From CAWGLW01 sp963823525 (lineage in GTDB: Bacteria > Pseudomonadota > Gammaproteobacteria > Steroidobacterales > Steroidobacteraceae): a DNA stretch of 64,000 nucleotides. Every line of letters begins with the position of its first letter. The first letter of the stretch is position 1. Position numbers and translations under genes: made by a program. Positions 43,156 to 52,691 of this stretch are shown piece by piece. Under the pieces are notes generated by a model. It had not been told where the DNA came from and made no database searches. It saw nothing but the letters and a program-made list of their open reading frames with translations. The DNA is taken from the NCBI GenBank assembly GCA_963823525.1, contig CAWGLW010000005.1, positions 434,001 through 498,000 on the forward strand, written 5' to 3'.

Positions 43156-45070
43156 CCCGGTCGGGCAGAGCGAAGGCATACAGGTAATCACCGGTACCGC
43201 GTGAAAACATCGCGTGACCGCCGGCATTGATGACCACGTACTGACGCCCCTGGTACGTATAGGTCATCGGCGTTGCGGTCGCATCGACCGGCAGGCGGTA
43301 ATACCAGAGCTGTCTGCCGTCGCGAACGTCGAAGGCGCGAATCAGGCGGTCCATGGTCGCGCCGATAAAAAACACACCGCCGTCGGTGACCAGCCCGCCG
43401 CCGAGGTTCGGGGTGCCCCAGTTGATGTGAAACGGGACGCTCACCGGCCCCATTTCGTGCACGGAACCCAGCGGCACTTGCCACTCGATTGTGCCGCGGG
43501 CGAGATTTACCGCAACCAGCTTGCCCCAGGGCGGAGCCGTGCAGGGGATACCCAGCGGCGACAGGAGTCCCTGCAGCGAAACCGTGTACGGGGTGCCCTG
43601 CATCGTGACGTACATCGGCTGCCCTCCGACGGCCGCGTGGTCCCGGTTGGTTTCCGGCGCCTCACCGGGGATCAATTGGCCGACGAACGGTATCGTGTTG
43701 ACATTGACAATGAACAGGTCCTGTTTGGGCAGGAAGGCGCCGCCGCCCCAGTTGGCTCCGCCGAGGCTGCCGGGGTACAGCAAGGTGGGCTGTTCGGACA
43801 ACGGTGTGAACAAGCCTTCATTGTGCAATGCCGCCAGCTTTTCACGGCAAATGCCGCGGTCCCAGAACGTCAGGCCCCAGGCGTCGTCGGGGGTTAACTC
43901 CGGTTTCAGCAGCGGCGGCGGCTTGCGCGGAAACGGCTGCGTACGCGAGGCCTTCTCACCGGGAATCGTACTGGCCGGTACGGGCCTTTCGACTGCACCG
44001 AACAGGGGCAGTCCGTTGCGTCGGTCGAGCAGGAATAAAAGGCCTTGCTTCGTCACCTGCGCGAGCGCGGGTACCGGCTTGCCCTTCGGGTTTGGCCAGT
44101 CAAACAACATCGGTTGGGCCGGCGCATCGTAGTCCCACAGATCGTGATGCGTCATCTGGTAGGACCACGCAACTTGGCCGCTTTGGAGTCGCAAAGCCAC
44201 CACGGAATTTGCGAAACCGTTGTTACCGGGACGCAGGACGCCGTAGTAGTCCGGCGACGGTGAACTGGTGGGCACAAACGCAAGGTCCCGGGCCGCATCG
44301 ATCGAAATCGCCGCCCAGGCGTTGGCCGCACCCGTGCCACGGATGCCTTCCAGCGGGTCGAATGTCCAGCGATGGGCACCGCTGACCGCGTCGTACGCAG
44401 CGACCAGTCCGGGTGGTGCCTGCGCATAATGAAAGTCGATGACGGTCGATCCCACCAGCACGACACCGTTAGCGACGGCGGGCGCCGAACTGCTGCCGAC
44501 CTCGGCCATGCTGTAGCGGCCGTGTTCCGCCAGCCTCACGGTTCCCTGGTCACCGAAGTCCCTGCAGGGCGTCCCATCACGCGCATCGATGGCCATCAAG
44601 CGACGATCGGCGGTGACGCCGTAGATGCGATGGGTGCAGTGCAGGCTGGTGCCGGCATCGGGCACCCGCCAGTAGCTCACTCCCCGGCACCGGTAGGGTC
44701 GCTCGCTGTTTCGATCCACCTGCGGATCGAACTGCCAGCGCAGCTTGCCGCTGGCCGGGTCGAGCGCAATGATGCGATTGAAAGGGGTGCAATAGACCAG
44801 GTGTTCACCGGCTTCGGCCGGCAGCAGGATGGGCGTTGCCTGTCCGGAAATATTGTCCATGGCCTCTGCAACGCCCGCCGCATCACCGCTGCGGTGCACC
44901 CATGCGACGGCCAGTTCACTGACGTTGGCCGCGGTAATCTGCTCCGCGTCGCTGTGGTGCTGCCCACCCTCATCGCCCCCGGGTGTCGGCCAGGGTGACG
45001 TCTGTGCCCGCAATGGCAATGAAGCCCCGGCCACGGCCATGCTGATCAGCAGGAGTCCGGTGAATTTCAA
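43148..45070 (-). CDS. PQQ-dependent (quinoprotein) dehydrogenase, periplasmic
   Basis: A beta-propeller quinoprotein of the glucose/alcohol dehydrogenase class. Repeated tryptophan-docking motifs are seen (DPASGKLRWQFDP, DAVSGAHRWTFDP, RLQSGQVAWSYQ, DVRDGRQLWYY), with YQMTHHDLWDYDAPAQP and the C-terminal VVINAGGHAMF typical of the family. The TTG at 45070 gives a clean signal peptide (KFTGLLLISMAVAGASLPLRAQ in part); ATGs at 45151 and 45169 would put about 30 residues before it. There are no membrane helices as in long Gcd. It would oxidise a sugar or alcohol and pass electrons to quinone or cytochrome. No pqq genes in the window. Confidence 0.85.
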   Translation of the reverse strand: MKFTGLLLISMAVAGASLPLRAQTSPWPTPGGDEGGQHHSDAEQITAANVSELAVAWVHRSGDAAGVAEAMDNISGQATPILLPAEAGEHLVYCTPFNRIIALDPASGKLRWQFDPQVDRNSERPYRCRGVSYWRVPDAGTSLHCTHRIYGVTADRRLMAIDARDGTPCRDFGDQGTVRLAEHGRYSMAEVGSSSAPAVANGVVLVGSTVIDFHYAQAPPGLVAAYDAVSGAHRWTFDPLEGIRGTGAANAWAAISIDAARDLAFVPTSSPSPDYYGVLRPGNNGFANSVVALRLQSGQVAWSYQMTHHDLWDYDAPAQPMLFDWPNPKGKPVPALAQVTKQGLLFLLDRRNGLPLFGAVERPVPASTIPGEKASRTQPFPRKPPPLLKPELTPDDAWGLTFWDRGICREKLAALHNEGLFTPLSEQPTLLYPGSLGGANWGGGAFLPKQDLFIVNVNTIPFVGQLIPGEAPETNRDHAAVGGQPMYVTMQGTPYTVSLQGLLSPLGIPCTAPPWGKLVAVNLARGTIEWQVPLGSVHEMGPVSVPFHINWGTPNLGGGLVTDGGVFFIGATMDRLIRAFDVRDGRQLWYYRLPVDATATPMTYTYQGRQYVVINAGGHAMFSRGTGDYLYAFALPDRAR

Positions 45071-45320
45071 TTTAAGCGACCCTTCGACGCGATGTGGATC
45101 GATCCGGGGCACTCGGAAGAAGGAACTGCGCGGTTCCGCAATCGGCTGCATTTTGCTCTCAGGGGCCATTGGTGCCAATTCGAGTGTCCGAAGCGAAACT
45201 CATTTGAGGAAAGTCCGTCGGGAGTATGGCTGGCGAAACAGATTAAACCACGGCGATGTGCATTTCCCTGGGTGCTGGGAACCCGCGGGCAACCCAGCGG
45301 GCCAGGGGCGCGCGCGTGGC

Positions 45321-46052
45321 TTAACCCTCGGTCAGCGTCATCAGGATATCCGAGTACCAGGAGCAATTCAGGCTGAGCGCCTCGTCCAGGACGATGTCAC
45401 GGGTGCCGACATCGAGCCGGGCCGAATGGATGCCAAGGAGTTTCCAGTCCAGCTCACCGAGTTCCGGGGTTGGCCCGGTCGGGCGTGTCACGACCGGCGC
45501 CCCGCTCAGGCCGCGGTGAGTTCTCGCGTCCGTCAGGAAATACCCCTGCCCCTGAAAGCGCAGACCGAAAGAAGAGGCGACCATGGCCTGTCGCGCCACG
45601 GGCATGTGATGCAGGGTGTCATGGAATCCAAGCGGAAAACCCAGCACGATCAACGGGGTGCCGACTCCGAACTGGTCCTCCGCGGCGAGCAGGTGGGCCG
45701 GGGTAAAGGCACGGTAGGCCGTGGTTGCCGGTAATGCGTCTTGATCGATCTCGATGACCGCGACGTCGATTTCGCCGGCCGTATCGGTCGCCTGCCGCCA
45801 GATGCTCTTGCCATCCCGATAAATCGGTATCGAGTATCCGGTTGAGCGGGCGAGGTTATCCGACTCGATGTGCAATTCAATTTCAATGCGATCCGGAAAA
45901 TGTTCACTTGCCTCATCGATCATCACGTGACGGCTCGTGACGAGAAACAAGTGCTGGTCGCGCCTGAAGAAGAAGCCGGTCGCCTTGGTCAGTAACTGCT
46001 GTTGCAGAAACGTTGAAATCGGCGTGGCGGTCAGCAGCAGTGATTCGATCAT
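45321..46052 (-). CDS. Trypsin-like serine protease domain protein
   Basis: A 243-residue protein with an apparent catalytic triad: His in LVTSRHVMID, Asp in EIDVAVIEID and Ser in HRGLSGAPVV. No signal peptide is obvious, so it may be cytoplasmic. It resembles the stand-alone trypsin-like peptidase proteins of unknown role rather than DegP (no PDZ). Divergent from corA with a 370-base gap. Confidence 0.72.
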   Translation of the reverse strand: MIESLLLTATPISTFLQQQLLTKATGFFFRRDQHLFLVTSRHVMIDEASEHFPDRIEIELHIESDNLARSTGYSIPIYRDGKSIWRQATDTAGEIDVAVIEIDQDALPATTAYRAFTPAHLLAAEDQFGVGTPLIVLGFPLGFHDTLHHMPVARQAMVASSFGLRFQGQGYFLTDARTHRGLSGAPVVTRPTGPTPELGELDWKLLGIHSARLDVGTRDIVLDEALSLNCSWYSDILMTLTEG

Positions 46053-46422
46053 TGGCGTTTCCGTCTTCCCCTCTGGGGTGCAGCCTTCGGCGCAGTCGGC
46101 AGGATACCAAGTGGAGGGCCTCCAGGGCCCCGGCCATTCCGGTGGATCAATATCGTGCCCTCACCGTGTAAGAGTTTAATGGGTAAACGAGCGGCCAACC
46201 GCATCGATCGAGCCGTCTGCACCATGAAAGACGCCGGGTCCGAGGCGGTATGGTTCCATTTTCGCTGATTGAGCCGGACGATGGTCGGGAGGGGCGTAAG
46301 GGGCCTATGATTGACACGAAGGAGCCCGCAGTGTGAGAAGCGAAGGCCTCGCCCCGTAAACCCGGCATTGGCGGGCATTACGTCGGCGCAGGTGCATGAC
46401 TTCGCGTCGAGGAGAAGGCCAT
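46053..46422. other. 370-base intergenic region
   Basis: Divergent gap between the protease-like gene and corA. It contains a small inverted repeat GTTTA-ATGGG-TAAAC at 46174-46188 and an exact TTGACA at 46311, but no fitting -10 17 bases on. An open frame on the minus strand fills much of it but shows no recognisable protein. No Mg-responsive leader was recognised. Confidence 0.4.
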
Positions 46423-47502
46423 ATGTCTTTTTTCAGCAAGCATTACCATTCGCCCGGTACCTCACCGGGAACGTTGATTGAACGGCTGCCGGCACCGGAA
46501 TCGCCCGCTCGTGTCCGTCTGGTTCGCTACGATCCTGACGCGATCACCGCGGTGACCGTGGACGAGACGGTTCCTGCCTCGCCGGAGGACGCTCCGCAAG
46601 GCGGGGTCCGCTGGTTACACGTACAGGGTCGCGCATCGCATCGGCTGCTCAGGCAACTCGGCGAAACCTGTCACCTTCATTCGCTGGCCCTCGAAGACGT
46701 ACACAATGGCGGCCAGCGACCGAAAGTCGAGGAGTTCGACGAACAAATCTTCGTGATTCTCGCGCTGCCTCGGTTCGCTGATCGGCAAGTCGAGATTTTC
46801 CAGACGAGTTTCTTCCTGGCCACTGATTTCGTACTCAGCTTCTGCGAAGGACCCGTCGATCCGTTTGAACCGGTATTGAGGCGACTGCAGGAGCCCGGTG
46901 GACGCCTGCGCAACCGAGGTTCGGACTACCTCCTATACGCACTGATCGACACGGTCATCGACCAGGGCTTCCCGGTGCTGGAGGCGTTCGGGCAGGAGCT
47001 CGAGCAGGTCGAAGAAACGATCCTGGCCCGTCCGACCCCCGAAACGCTGCCGAACATCCATGTTGTCAGGCGAGAGCTCATTCTCCTGCGGCGCATGCTC
47101 TGGCCCCACCGCGAGGTGCTCTATTCGCTGGTCCGGGATGAACGGGACCTGATCCACGAAAAGACGCGCGTGTTTCTGCGCGACTGCGCGGATCACACGA
47201 TACAGGTCATGGAACTGGTGGAGACTTATCGCGACATGACTGCGAGCATGCTGGATATCTATCTCTCCGGTGCCAGCAACCGAATGAACGAAACGATTCG
47301 TATCCTGACTGTCATCGCGACGATCTTCATGCCACTGACCTTCCTGGTCGGCGTGTACGGCATGAATTTTGCGAGCCAGAGCCAAAGCCCGTGGGCCATG
47401 CCGGAACTCAGCTGGTACTACGGTTACCCGATACTCTGGCTGGTCATGATTCTGATTGGCGGTGGCATGATGCTGTATTTCATGCGCCGTAGGTGGCTGT
47501 AA
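46423..47502 (+). CDS. corA: CorA-family magnesium/cobalt channel
   Basis: A 359-residue protein: N-terminal soluble funnel, long helix region (RRELILLRRMLWPHREVL), and two C-terminal membrane helices (ILTVIATIFMPLTFLVGVYGMNF, quoted in part). The selectivity motif YGMN is followed by the loop MPELSW and a basic C-terminus RRRWL. The ATG at 46423 follows GAGGAGAAGG; an ATG at 46396 is possible. Mediates Mg2+ (or Co2+/Zn2+) flux across the inner membrane. Confidence 0.9.
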   Translation: MSFFSKHYHSPGTSPGTLIERLPAPESPARVRLVRYDPDAITAVTVDETVPASPEDAPQGGVRWLHVQGRASHRLLRQLGETCHLHSLALEDVHNGGQRPKVEEFDEQIFVILALPRFADRQVEIFQTSFFLATDFVLSFCEGPVDPFEPVLRRLQEPGGRLRNRGSDYLLYALIDTVIDQGFPVLEAFGQELEQVEETILARPTPETLPNIHVVRRELILLRRMLWPHREVLYSLVRDERDLIHEKTRVFLRDCADHTIQVMELVETYRDMTASMLDIYLSGASNRMNETIRILTVIATIFMPLTFLVGVYGMNFASQSQSPWAMPELSWYYGYPILWLVMILIGGGMMLYFMRRRWL

Positions 47503-47705
47503 AAAGACTCACCGTCCCCTGAACAGGTCGTGGCGCAGGGGGGCTTGAGCCGTTCCGGTCTTTTGCAGGAAGTCCGTTCCCGGCAACATTCAGGCATTTG
47601 ACGGAATCTGTGTATTCGTTCGCAGTAATCGAGCGGTCGAGTGATCAGTATCGCCGGAGTCAAGGAAAGACATCCGTCGATTTGATTTACAGGGCAGCGA
47701 GAACA

Positions 47706-48143
47706 ATGCCGAGGGATGACCAGAGCTGGGCCACGCGTACCGGGCGGTGGCGTCGGGCAATGCGCCAGATGGCCAGGGATAACCCGCCCATCACAGAGCG
47801 GCTTTACCGTGCCATTCGTGACGACATCGACTCCGGCGGGATGCCCGGCGGGGCGCTGCTGCCGGCGGCAGCGGCAGTGGCCTCAGAACTCGCACTCGAC
47901 CCGAGTACGGTGGCATCGGTTTATGCGCGCCTTGCAACCGAGAAAGCCATCGTCTGCGAACAACCCGGGCGATTTCGAATACGTCCGACCCCCGATAGTT
48001 CCTCAGTCGGTGACGGTACGCAGGTCCGTTTTGAAGCAGCGTTGATCAAGGCAGTTCGGGAGGCCGCGTCCCGGGGTCTGTCGAGTGCCGAGGCAACGGG
48101 CGTATTTCGGGCCGTACGGGCGCGGCTCGACGAAATGGACTGA
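47706..48143 (+). CDS. Short GntR-type (YtrA-like) winged-helix regulator
   Basis: A 145-residue protein. PITERLYRAIRDDIDSGGMPGGALLPAAAAVASELALDPSTVASVYARLATEKAI (quoted here only as fragments: RLYRAIRDDIDSG, STVASVYARLATE) is a GntR-type winged helix. After it only a short helix (ATGVFRAVRARLDEMD) remains, so there is no effector domain, as in YtrA-type repressors. The ATG at 47706 is the first in a plausible position. Targets unknown; the DUF5666-type lipoprotein gene follows 210 bases later. Confidence 0.7.
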   Translation: MPRDDQSWATRTGRWRRAMRQMARDNPPITERLYRAIRDDIDSGGMPGGALLPAAAAVASELALDPSTVASVYARLATEKAIVCEQPGRFRIRPTPDSSSVGDGTQVRFEAALIKAVREAASRGLSSAEATGVFRAVRARLDEMD

Positions 48144-48353
48144 TTCGGGCCGCACAGACCGGACCCCGGCGATTCTGCCGGAGCGGAACGCGACCGCCGC
48201 AACTTCCGGCGGCCGCAGCGCGTGATCCCGACCGCCGCTTCCTCCGATAACGACGCTGCAGCCCGCCTTGAGCCTCTCTTCAGCTTGGGGGCCCAGGATA
48301 GACCTTGCGGTTACCTGGATGCGATAGCGCGCTAACGCGCAGGGAGGTGCCAG

Positions 48354-49805
48354 ATGCGTGGATTCTGGAGCGGCTTTTCCACCTTGGCGGCGACGGTATT
48401 GCTGGTGTGCCTGTCCGCTTGCAGCAGCAATAGTTCCAGTGGCAGCGGGAGCGCAACACCGATACAGGAGCCGACCACCGGGGTTGTCAGCATTGGCGTA
48501 ATTACGGGCTTTGGCAGTGTTTACGTCAACGGGGTGCGCTATGACACGTCCCGTGCGCAGATATCGGTGAACGGCAACGCGGCGTCTGAGACGGCCCTCC
48601 GGGCAGGTCAGTGCGTCCAGATCAAGGGTCATGCCCAGGGTCATTCTCATCACGCGGATGTCATCCGGTACCACAACGTTCTGGAAGGCCCGATCAGCGC
48701 CATTGCCCGGGCTGAGGGAGCGCTTGTTGCCATGGGCCAGACGGTGCTCGTGACGTCACTCACGTCTTTCGGTGACAGCGCAGCTTCGTTGGATGACCTT
48801 CAGATCGGTGACGTGGTTGAAGTGAGCGGCATGGTGTCTTCGGGGGGGGAGATAGAGGCCACTCGGATCGATATCAAGCCCGATGGTGGTCCCTTCGATG
48901 TGACCGGCTATGTTTCCAATCTCAACAAAGCAGGCAAGCTGTTCAACATTAATGCCCTGGTCGTCGACTATTCGACGGCCAATCTGGATGACTTTCCAAC
49001 CGGGGAACCGAGCGACGGTGATCTCGTCCTCGTGAAAGGGTCAATCTTCAACGCAGACGACTCGTTTGCTGCGCTGCGTATTGAACTGAGATCGGACGAC
49101 TGGCTCGCGCCAGCGAATGGCGATGAAATCGAGGTCGAAGGCTTCATCACAAACTTCGTCTCGCCGACCGATTTTGAAGTGTCAGGCTGGCCAGTGACCA
49201 CGACGGCCAGCACTTTGTATGAGCACGGTACGCTGGCGGACCTGTCCAACAATGCACGGGTTGAGGTCGAGGGGGCGGCTGCGGCAGACGGATTGCTGGT
49301 TGCACTGAAGGTCAAGTTCAAGCAGGTTAATGAGATCCGTATCCTGGCCCAGGTGGCCGGGCTTACGACGGCCGACGGCACGATGGACTTGCTTGGAATC
49401 CAGGTAAGGACTGACAACAGCACGCGTTTCGAGGACAAGGCGTCGACGCGGCTTCGGGACTTCAACTTCAGCAATCTCGGCGTTGGCGACTGGGTTGACG
49501 TGCGGGGATATGCGGAGCCAATCGGTAGTGACGCCGTGATCGCGGCTCGCATCGTAAGAATCGAAGCGGCCAATGCAGTGCGGTTGCGGGGTACATTCCA
49601 GTACGCTGTGAGGCCAGACTTCAGCATCCTGTCAGTTCCGGTTGCAACGACGATCGCGACGAGATTCGTTCAGGAGGAGGGTATTCCCCTGACCCTGGAG
49701 GAGTTCTTCACGCAGGCTGGCGGAAAGATCGTTGAGGCCTGGGGAAGCTGGAACGGCGCGACGCTGGATGCAGAACGCGCGGAGATCAAGGTTCGCGACG
49801 ATTGA
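48354..49805 (+). CDS. DUF5666-type repeat lipoprotein
   Basis: A 483-residue exported protein. The signal peptide ends in the lipobox LSAC (about residue 23), followed by a Ser/Gly linker. The rest is a series of OB-like repeats of about 70-80 residues: each has GxGxxxVNGVRYD- or VxGxVxxLN-type strands (GFGSVYVNGVRYDTS, VTGYVSNLNKAGKLF, VEGFITNFVSPTDFEV, VRLRGTFQYAVRPDFSI in parts). This is the layout of DUF5666 proteins, whose function is unknown. Start has a GGGAGGTG ribosome-binding site. Confidence 0.78.
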   Translation: MRGFWSGFSTLAATVLLVCLSACSSNSSSGSGSATPIQEPTTGVVSIGVITGFGSVYVNGVRYDTSRAQISVNGNAASETALRAGQCVQIKGHAQGHSHHADVIRYHNVLEGPISAIARAEGALVAMGQTVLVTSLTSFGDSAASLDDLQIGDVVEVSGMVSSGGEIEATRIDIKPDGGPFDVTGYVSNLNKAGKLFNINALVVDYSTANLDDFPTGEPSDGDLVLVKGSIFNADDSFAALRIELRSDDWLAPANGDEIEVEGFITNFVSPTDFEVSGWPVTTTASTLYEHGTLADLSNNARVEVEGAAAADGLLVALKVKFKQVNEIRILAQVAGLTTADGTMDLLGIQVRTDNSTRFEDKASTRLRDFNFSNLGVGDWVDVRGYAEPIGSDAVIAARIVRIEAANAVRLRGTFQYAVRPDFSILSVPVATTIATRFVQEEGIPLTLEEFFTQAGGKIVEAWGSWNGATLDAERAEIKVRDD

Positions 49806-49838
49806 GCGGGGCCGGCTGACGTCACAAGGTAATGTGCC

Positions 49839-49867
49839 GAGCGGGGAGTCGGCGGGCTCCCCGGCTC
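49839..49867. repeat. Strong GC hairpin between convergent genes
   Basis: GAGCGGGGAG pairs with CTCCCC-G-GCTC (ten pairs, one bulged G) around an eight-base loop. There is no T-run on either side. Location between two convergent genes suggests transcript end-protection or pausing for both. Confidence 0.4.
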
Positions 49868-49935
49868 GCACTTCGGACGGTCGGCCAAAGACGCGCGTCT
49901 GCCAGGGCGACGCCCGGAACGCGTTTCGCGTCCGG

Positions 49936-50382
49936 TCACTCATTCGCCAGGTGCAGACGCACGCTCTTCACGGTGGAACTGATGATTTCCAGCGAAAATC
50001 TCGGTTCCGTAAGGTCCTTCTTGACCAATACATCCTCGCCGTCATCCATTTCGATGTCGTACTTGCTCGTGTCCAGCTGCTTTTCGAAGGCGCGCTTGAT
50101 GACCCTGGCCGTGTGATTTTCGCTGGTGCCATCGTCCACGACCACGGTAACCACCTGCGTCTGGCCGCCTTTCGGCGTGACGTGGAAGATAATTTCACCA
50201 TCGGAATTGGCGCCCTCGCTGACTTCGATTCGCCACTTATTGGAATACTTCAGGCCTTTTTCACCGCTCGCGCCGCCGGATGCAGCAGCGGCTTCAGCGG
50301 GCGTGGGTGGCGTGGTTCCGCAGCCCGATACGGCATATGTGAGCAGGGCGGCGCAAGCCAGGGCAGGTCTCCGACCGTTCAT
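49936..50382 (-). CDS. Predicted lipoprotein of unknown function
   Basis: A 148-residue protein with signal peptide and lipobox VSGC (Cys21), a Thr/Pro/Ala linker, then a compact alpha/beta domain (KYSNKWRIEVSEGANSDG start; VDDGTSENHTARVIKRAF in the middle). No known family recognised. Convergent with the DUF5666-type gene; 131 bases downstream of the SOUL gene on the same strand. Confidence 0.7.
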   Translation of the reverse strand: MNGRRPALACAALLTYAVSGCGTTPPTPAEAAAASGGASGEKGLKYSNKWRIEVSEGANSDGEIIFHVTPKGGQTQVVTVVVDDGTSENHTARVIKRAFEKQLDTSKYDIEMDDGEDVLVKKDLTEPRFSLEIISSTVKSVRLHLANE

Positions 50383-50513
50383 CGCTGGTGTCCCTTTCGG
50401 TCAGAGATATCGACTGACCGCAGTCCAATGTGCCGTTCGATCGGGGTGAAGGATCCGTGTGCCGCCCGGCGATGTCGCGGCGCGACGGCGCGTCCTGATC
50501 TCCCGGCGAGGCA

Positions 50514-51200
50514 TCAGGGCCTCTCGACCGGTATCAAGATCTCGTTCCGCCTCATGAACCAGGGCGTAAATGGAGGGTTGTAGCGGGCCAGCACGGGCTC
50601 ACCGCGCTCTTCCAGTCCGCGGGCCTGTAGTGCTTCGCGAAGCGTGGCCACGCTCCGTCGGTAATTGTCCTGCGTCCAGCGCCCCGAGTAACGCCAGCAG
50701 GCGACCCGCTGCGCTGGCACTTCCCGAATGCGGACCTGTGGGTCGAGCGGCCTCGGTACCGTCTCGAGCGTGTAATTTGCCGGGACCACGAATGCAATCC
50801 GGTAATGTCCTGACTCGAGCGTCTGTGAAACAGGCGCGGTCATCTTGATTTTCGCGCCTCTTGACTGGGTGACCGGGGCGGTCATTGCAATCTTTGCCTG
50901 CGGCTCATTGTTGCCGCTGATGTAGTCGAACAGTCGCCGAAACCCGATGTTGCCGGCCTCTTCAAAGCCGGCATTCACCCGGGTTTCGGCCACGAGATAG
51001 GCGGCGTACTGGCGCAACTGAAATTTCCCGGTCTCTTCAATGACCTTGTAAGCGGGCTCATCAATCGCCATTGCGACGGGACTCCATGGAAAGATGCCGA
51101 ACAGGGTCGCCACTGCGATCAGCAGTCGGCGTCTGATGGGGTCCAGACAGCACCGACGCATGCACTGGAATTCGAGGATCGGCTCAAATACGTTTTTCAT
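50514..51200 (-). CDS. SOUL family heme-binding protein
   Basis: A 228-residue protein. An N-terminal hydrophobic stretch (LLIAVATLFGIFPWSPVAMA) is a signal or anchor, then the SOUL/HEBP domain: YKVIEETGKFQLRQYAAYLVAE, GFRRLFDYISGNNEPQAKIAMTAPV (fragments) and the C-terminal PFTPWFMRRNEILIP. Family members bind heme or porphyrin and some bind lipids. The ATG overlaps the cardiolipin synthase stop by four bases. An ATG twelve codons in would shorten the N-terminus. Confidence 0.85.
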   Translation of the reverse strand: MKNVFEPILEFQCMRRCCLDPIRRRLLIAVATLFGIFPWSPVAMAIDEPAYKVIEETGKFQLRQYAAYLVAETRVNAGFEEAGNIGFRRLFDYISGNNEPQAKIAMTAPVTQSRGAKIKMTAPVSQTLESGHYRIAFVVPANYTLETVPRPLDPQVRIREVPAQRVACWRYSGRWTQDNYRRSVATLREALQARGLEERGEPVLARYNPPFTPWFMRRNEILIPVERP

Positions 51201-52669
51201 AGCAGCGGGCTGACCAGTCTAAACGTGTTCTCGACCAGTCGCGGGCCGAACGAGCGTGACATCCATTCCTCGAGGTCGAGTTCGTCGCAATCGGCGAGGT
51301 ACGTTTCCTGCAAGGCGCGCAGTCGTTTGGTGAAGTCCGCGTCGTAGACGAACAGTGAGACCTCGGAGTTCAACCAAAGACTTCGCATGTCGAGATTAAC
51401 GGTCCCGATCAGGGCGACTTCGCCATCGGCCGTGATCGATTTCGTGTGCAGCAGTCCCCCGTTGAACACGTAGACCTGTGCGCCGACTTCCATCAGGTCA
51501 TCGTAATACGACCTCGAAGCGTAGCGAACCATCATCGAGTCGATCCGGGCGGGCACAATCAACTTGACGCGCACACCACGGGCGGCAGCGCCACGCAAAG
51601 CCCTCAGCATGCTGTCGTCGGGTATGAAGTAGGGGGTCGTCATGACGAGTTCGTCCCGGGCCACCTGGATAATGCCAAGCAGCATCTGCAGGATGGCATC
51701 ATTCCTGGACTCCGGGCCGGAGGGTACGACCTGTACGTCTGCATGACCGACGGCGCGCACGCGATGCAGATGAGCCTTCGCCATGATCTCGCGGACGGCC
51801 TGGCCGGTCTCCATATGCCAGTCGGCCACAAAAACCGTGGCCAGGGGGAGGACCGCAGTCCCCTCGACTCTGACCAGCGCATCAATCCACTGGCCCACGT
51901 TGGATTCCTGTTTGAAGAAACGCGGATCGACCATGTTCATCGAGCCCGTCCAGGCCGCTTCGCCGTCGACTACGACGATTTTTCGATGTATTCGCAGGTC
52001 ATTTCGATCGAAGAGGCCCCGCAACAGGCCCGTCGGACGTGCGGCAACCACTTCGACGCCGGCGGCTCGAAGTCGACCCGGCTGTGGGCTCTTCCACCAG
52101 GGGCGTGCTCCGAGGTAGTCAATCAGCACCAGGCATTTGACGCCCCGGGAGGCGGCACGAATGACCGCCTCGAGTACTTCGTCAGCCGTGCCGCCGGCCG
52201 CCCAGATATAGAACTCGATCAGCACGCTGTGCCGGGCGCGGTCGATGTCGCTCGCAATGGCTTTGAGCATTGCCTGTGTATCTGAATGCAGGACAAGCTC
52301 GTTGCCTGCGACGGTAGGAATACCAGCCAGGTTTGTCGCGATGCGATTCATCGCCAAACTTTCTCGCGGATGCCTGTCCCAGTCCACGTCGGTCATGTGA
52401 GCCGGCAAGTGGGTCTTTGCCAGTTCCCTCAGGTCGGCACGCAGTTCAATCATGCGTCGCGCTCTTCTCCGTCCGATCCGGCGTTCTCCGATGCTGAGGT
52501 AAAGGGCGAGGCCACCGAACGGAATGGAGGTAACCAGGAGCAGCCAGGCCAGTGCAGCGCTGGGTGCTCCCCGCAGCATCACGACGCGCAGCGCTACGCC
52601 CATGACAATGGCGATGTGCGCAATGACCAGTAGAACACCGGGTGTCGGCAGCCATTCCCACATCGCCAT
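51197..52669 (-). CDS. cls: Cardiolipin synthase (phospholipase D family)
   Basis: A 490-residue protein with two N-terminal membrane helices (LLVIAHIAIVMGVALRVV and LAWLLLVTSIPFGGLALYL) and two PLD motifs: HRKIVVVDGEAAWTGSMN and HTKSITADGEVALIGTVN. It joins two phosphatidylglycerol molecules or uses related donors. The ATG at 52669 gives the expected hydrophobic start; an upstream in-frame start adds a charged stretch overlapping the amidase gene. Coupled to the SOUL gene by a four-base overlap. Confidence 0.9.
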   Translation of the reverse strand: MAMWEWLPTPGVLLVIAHIAIVMGVALRVVMLRGAPSAALAWLLLVTSIPFGGLALYLSIGERRIGRRRARRMIELRADLRELAKTHLPAHMTDVDWDRHPRESLAMNRIATNLAGIPTVAGNELVLHSDTQAMLKAIASDIDRARHSVLIEFYIWAAGGTADEVLEAVIRAASRGVKCLVLIDYLGARPWWKSPQPGRLRAAGVEVVAARPTGLLRGLFDRNDLRIHRKIVVVDGEAAWTGSMNMVDPRFFKQESNVGQWIDALVRVEGTAVLPLATVFVADWHMETGQAVREIMAKAHLHRVRAVGHADVQVVPSGPESRNDAILQMLLGIIQVARDELVMTTPYFIPDDSMLRALRGAAARGVRVKLIVPARIDSMMVRYASRSYYDDLMEVGAQVYVFNGGLLHTKSITADGEVALIGTVNLDMRSLWLNSEVSLFVYDADFTKRLRALQETYLADCDELDLEEWMSRSFGPRLVENTFRLVSPLL

Positions 52670-52691
52670 GCCTGCTCGGTTCTTCCGTCGA

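Noticed and set aside
46311..46316. Exact TTGACA as a corA promoter
   Set aside because: No acceptable -10 hexamer at 16-18 bases (TGAGAA-like only).
46049..46378. Minus-strand open frame filling the gap upstream of corA
   Set aside because: No ribosome-binding site or recognisable domain; it overlaps the start of the protease-like gene.
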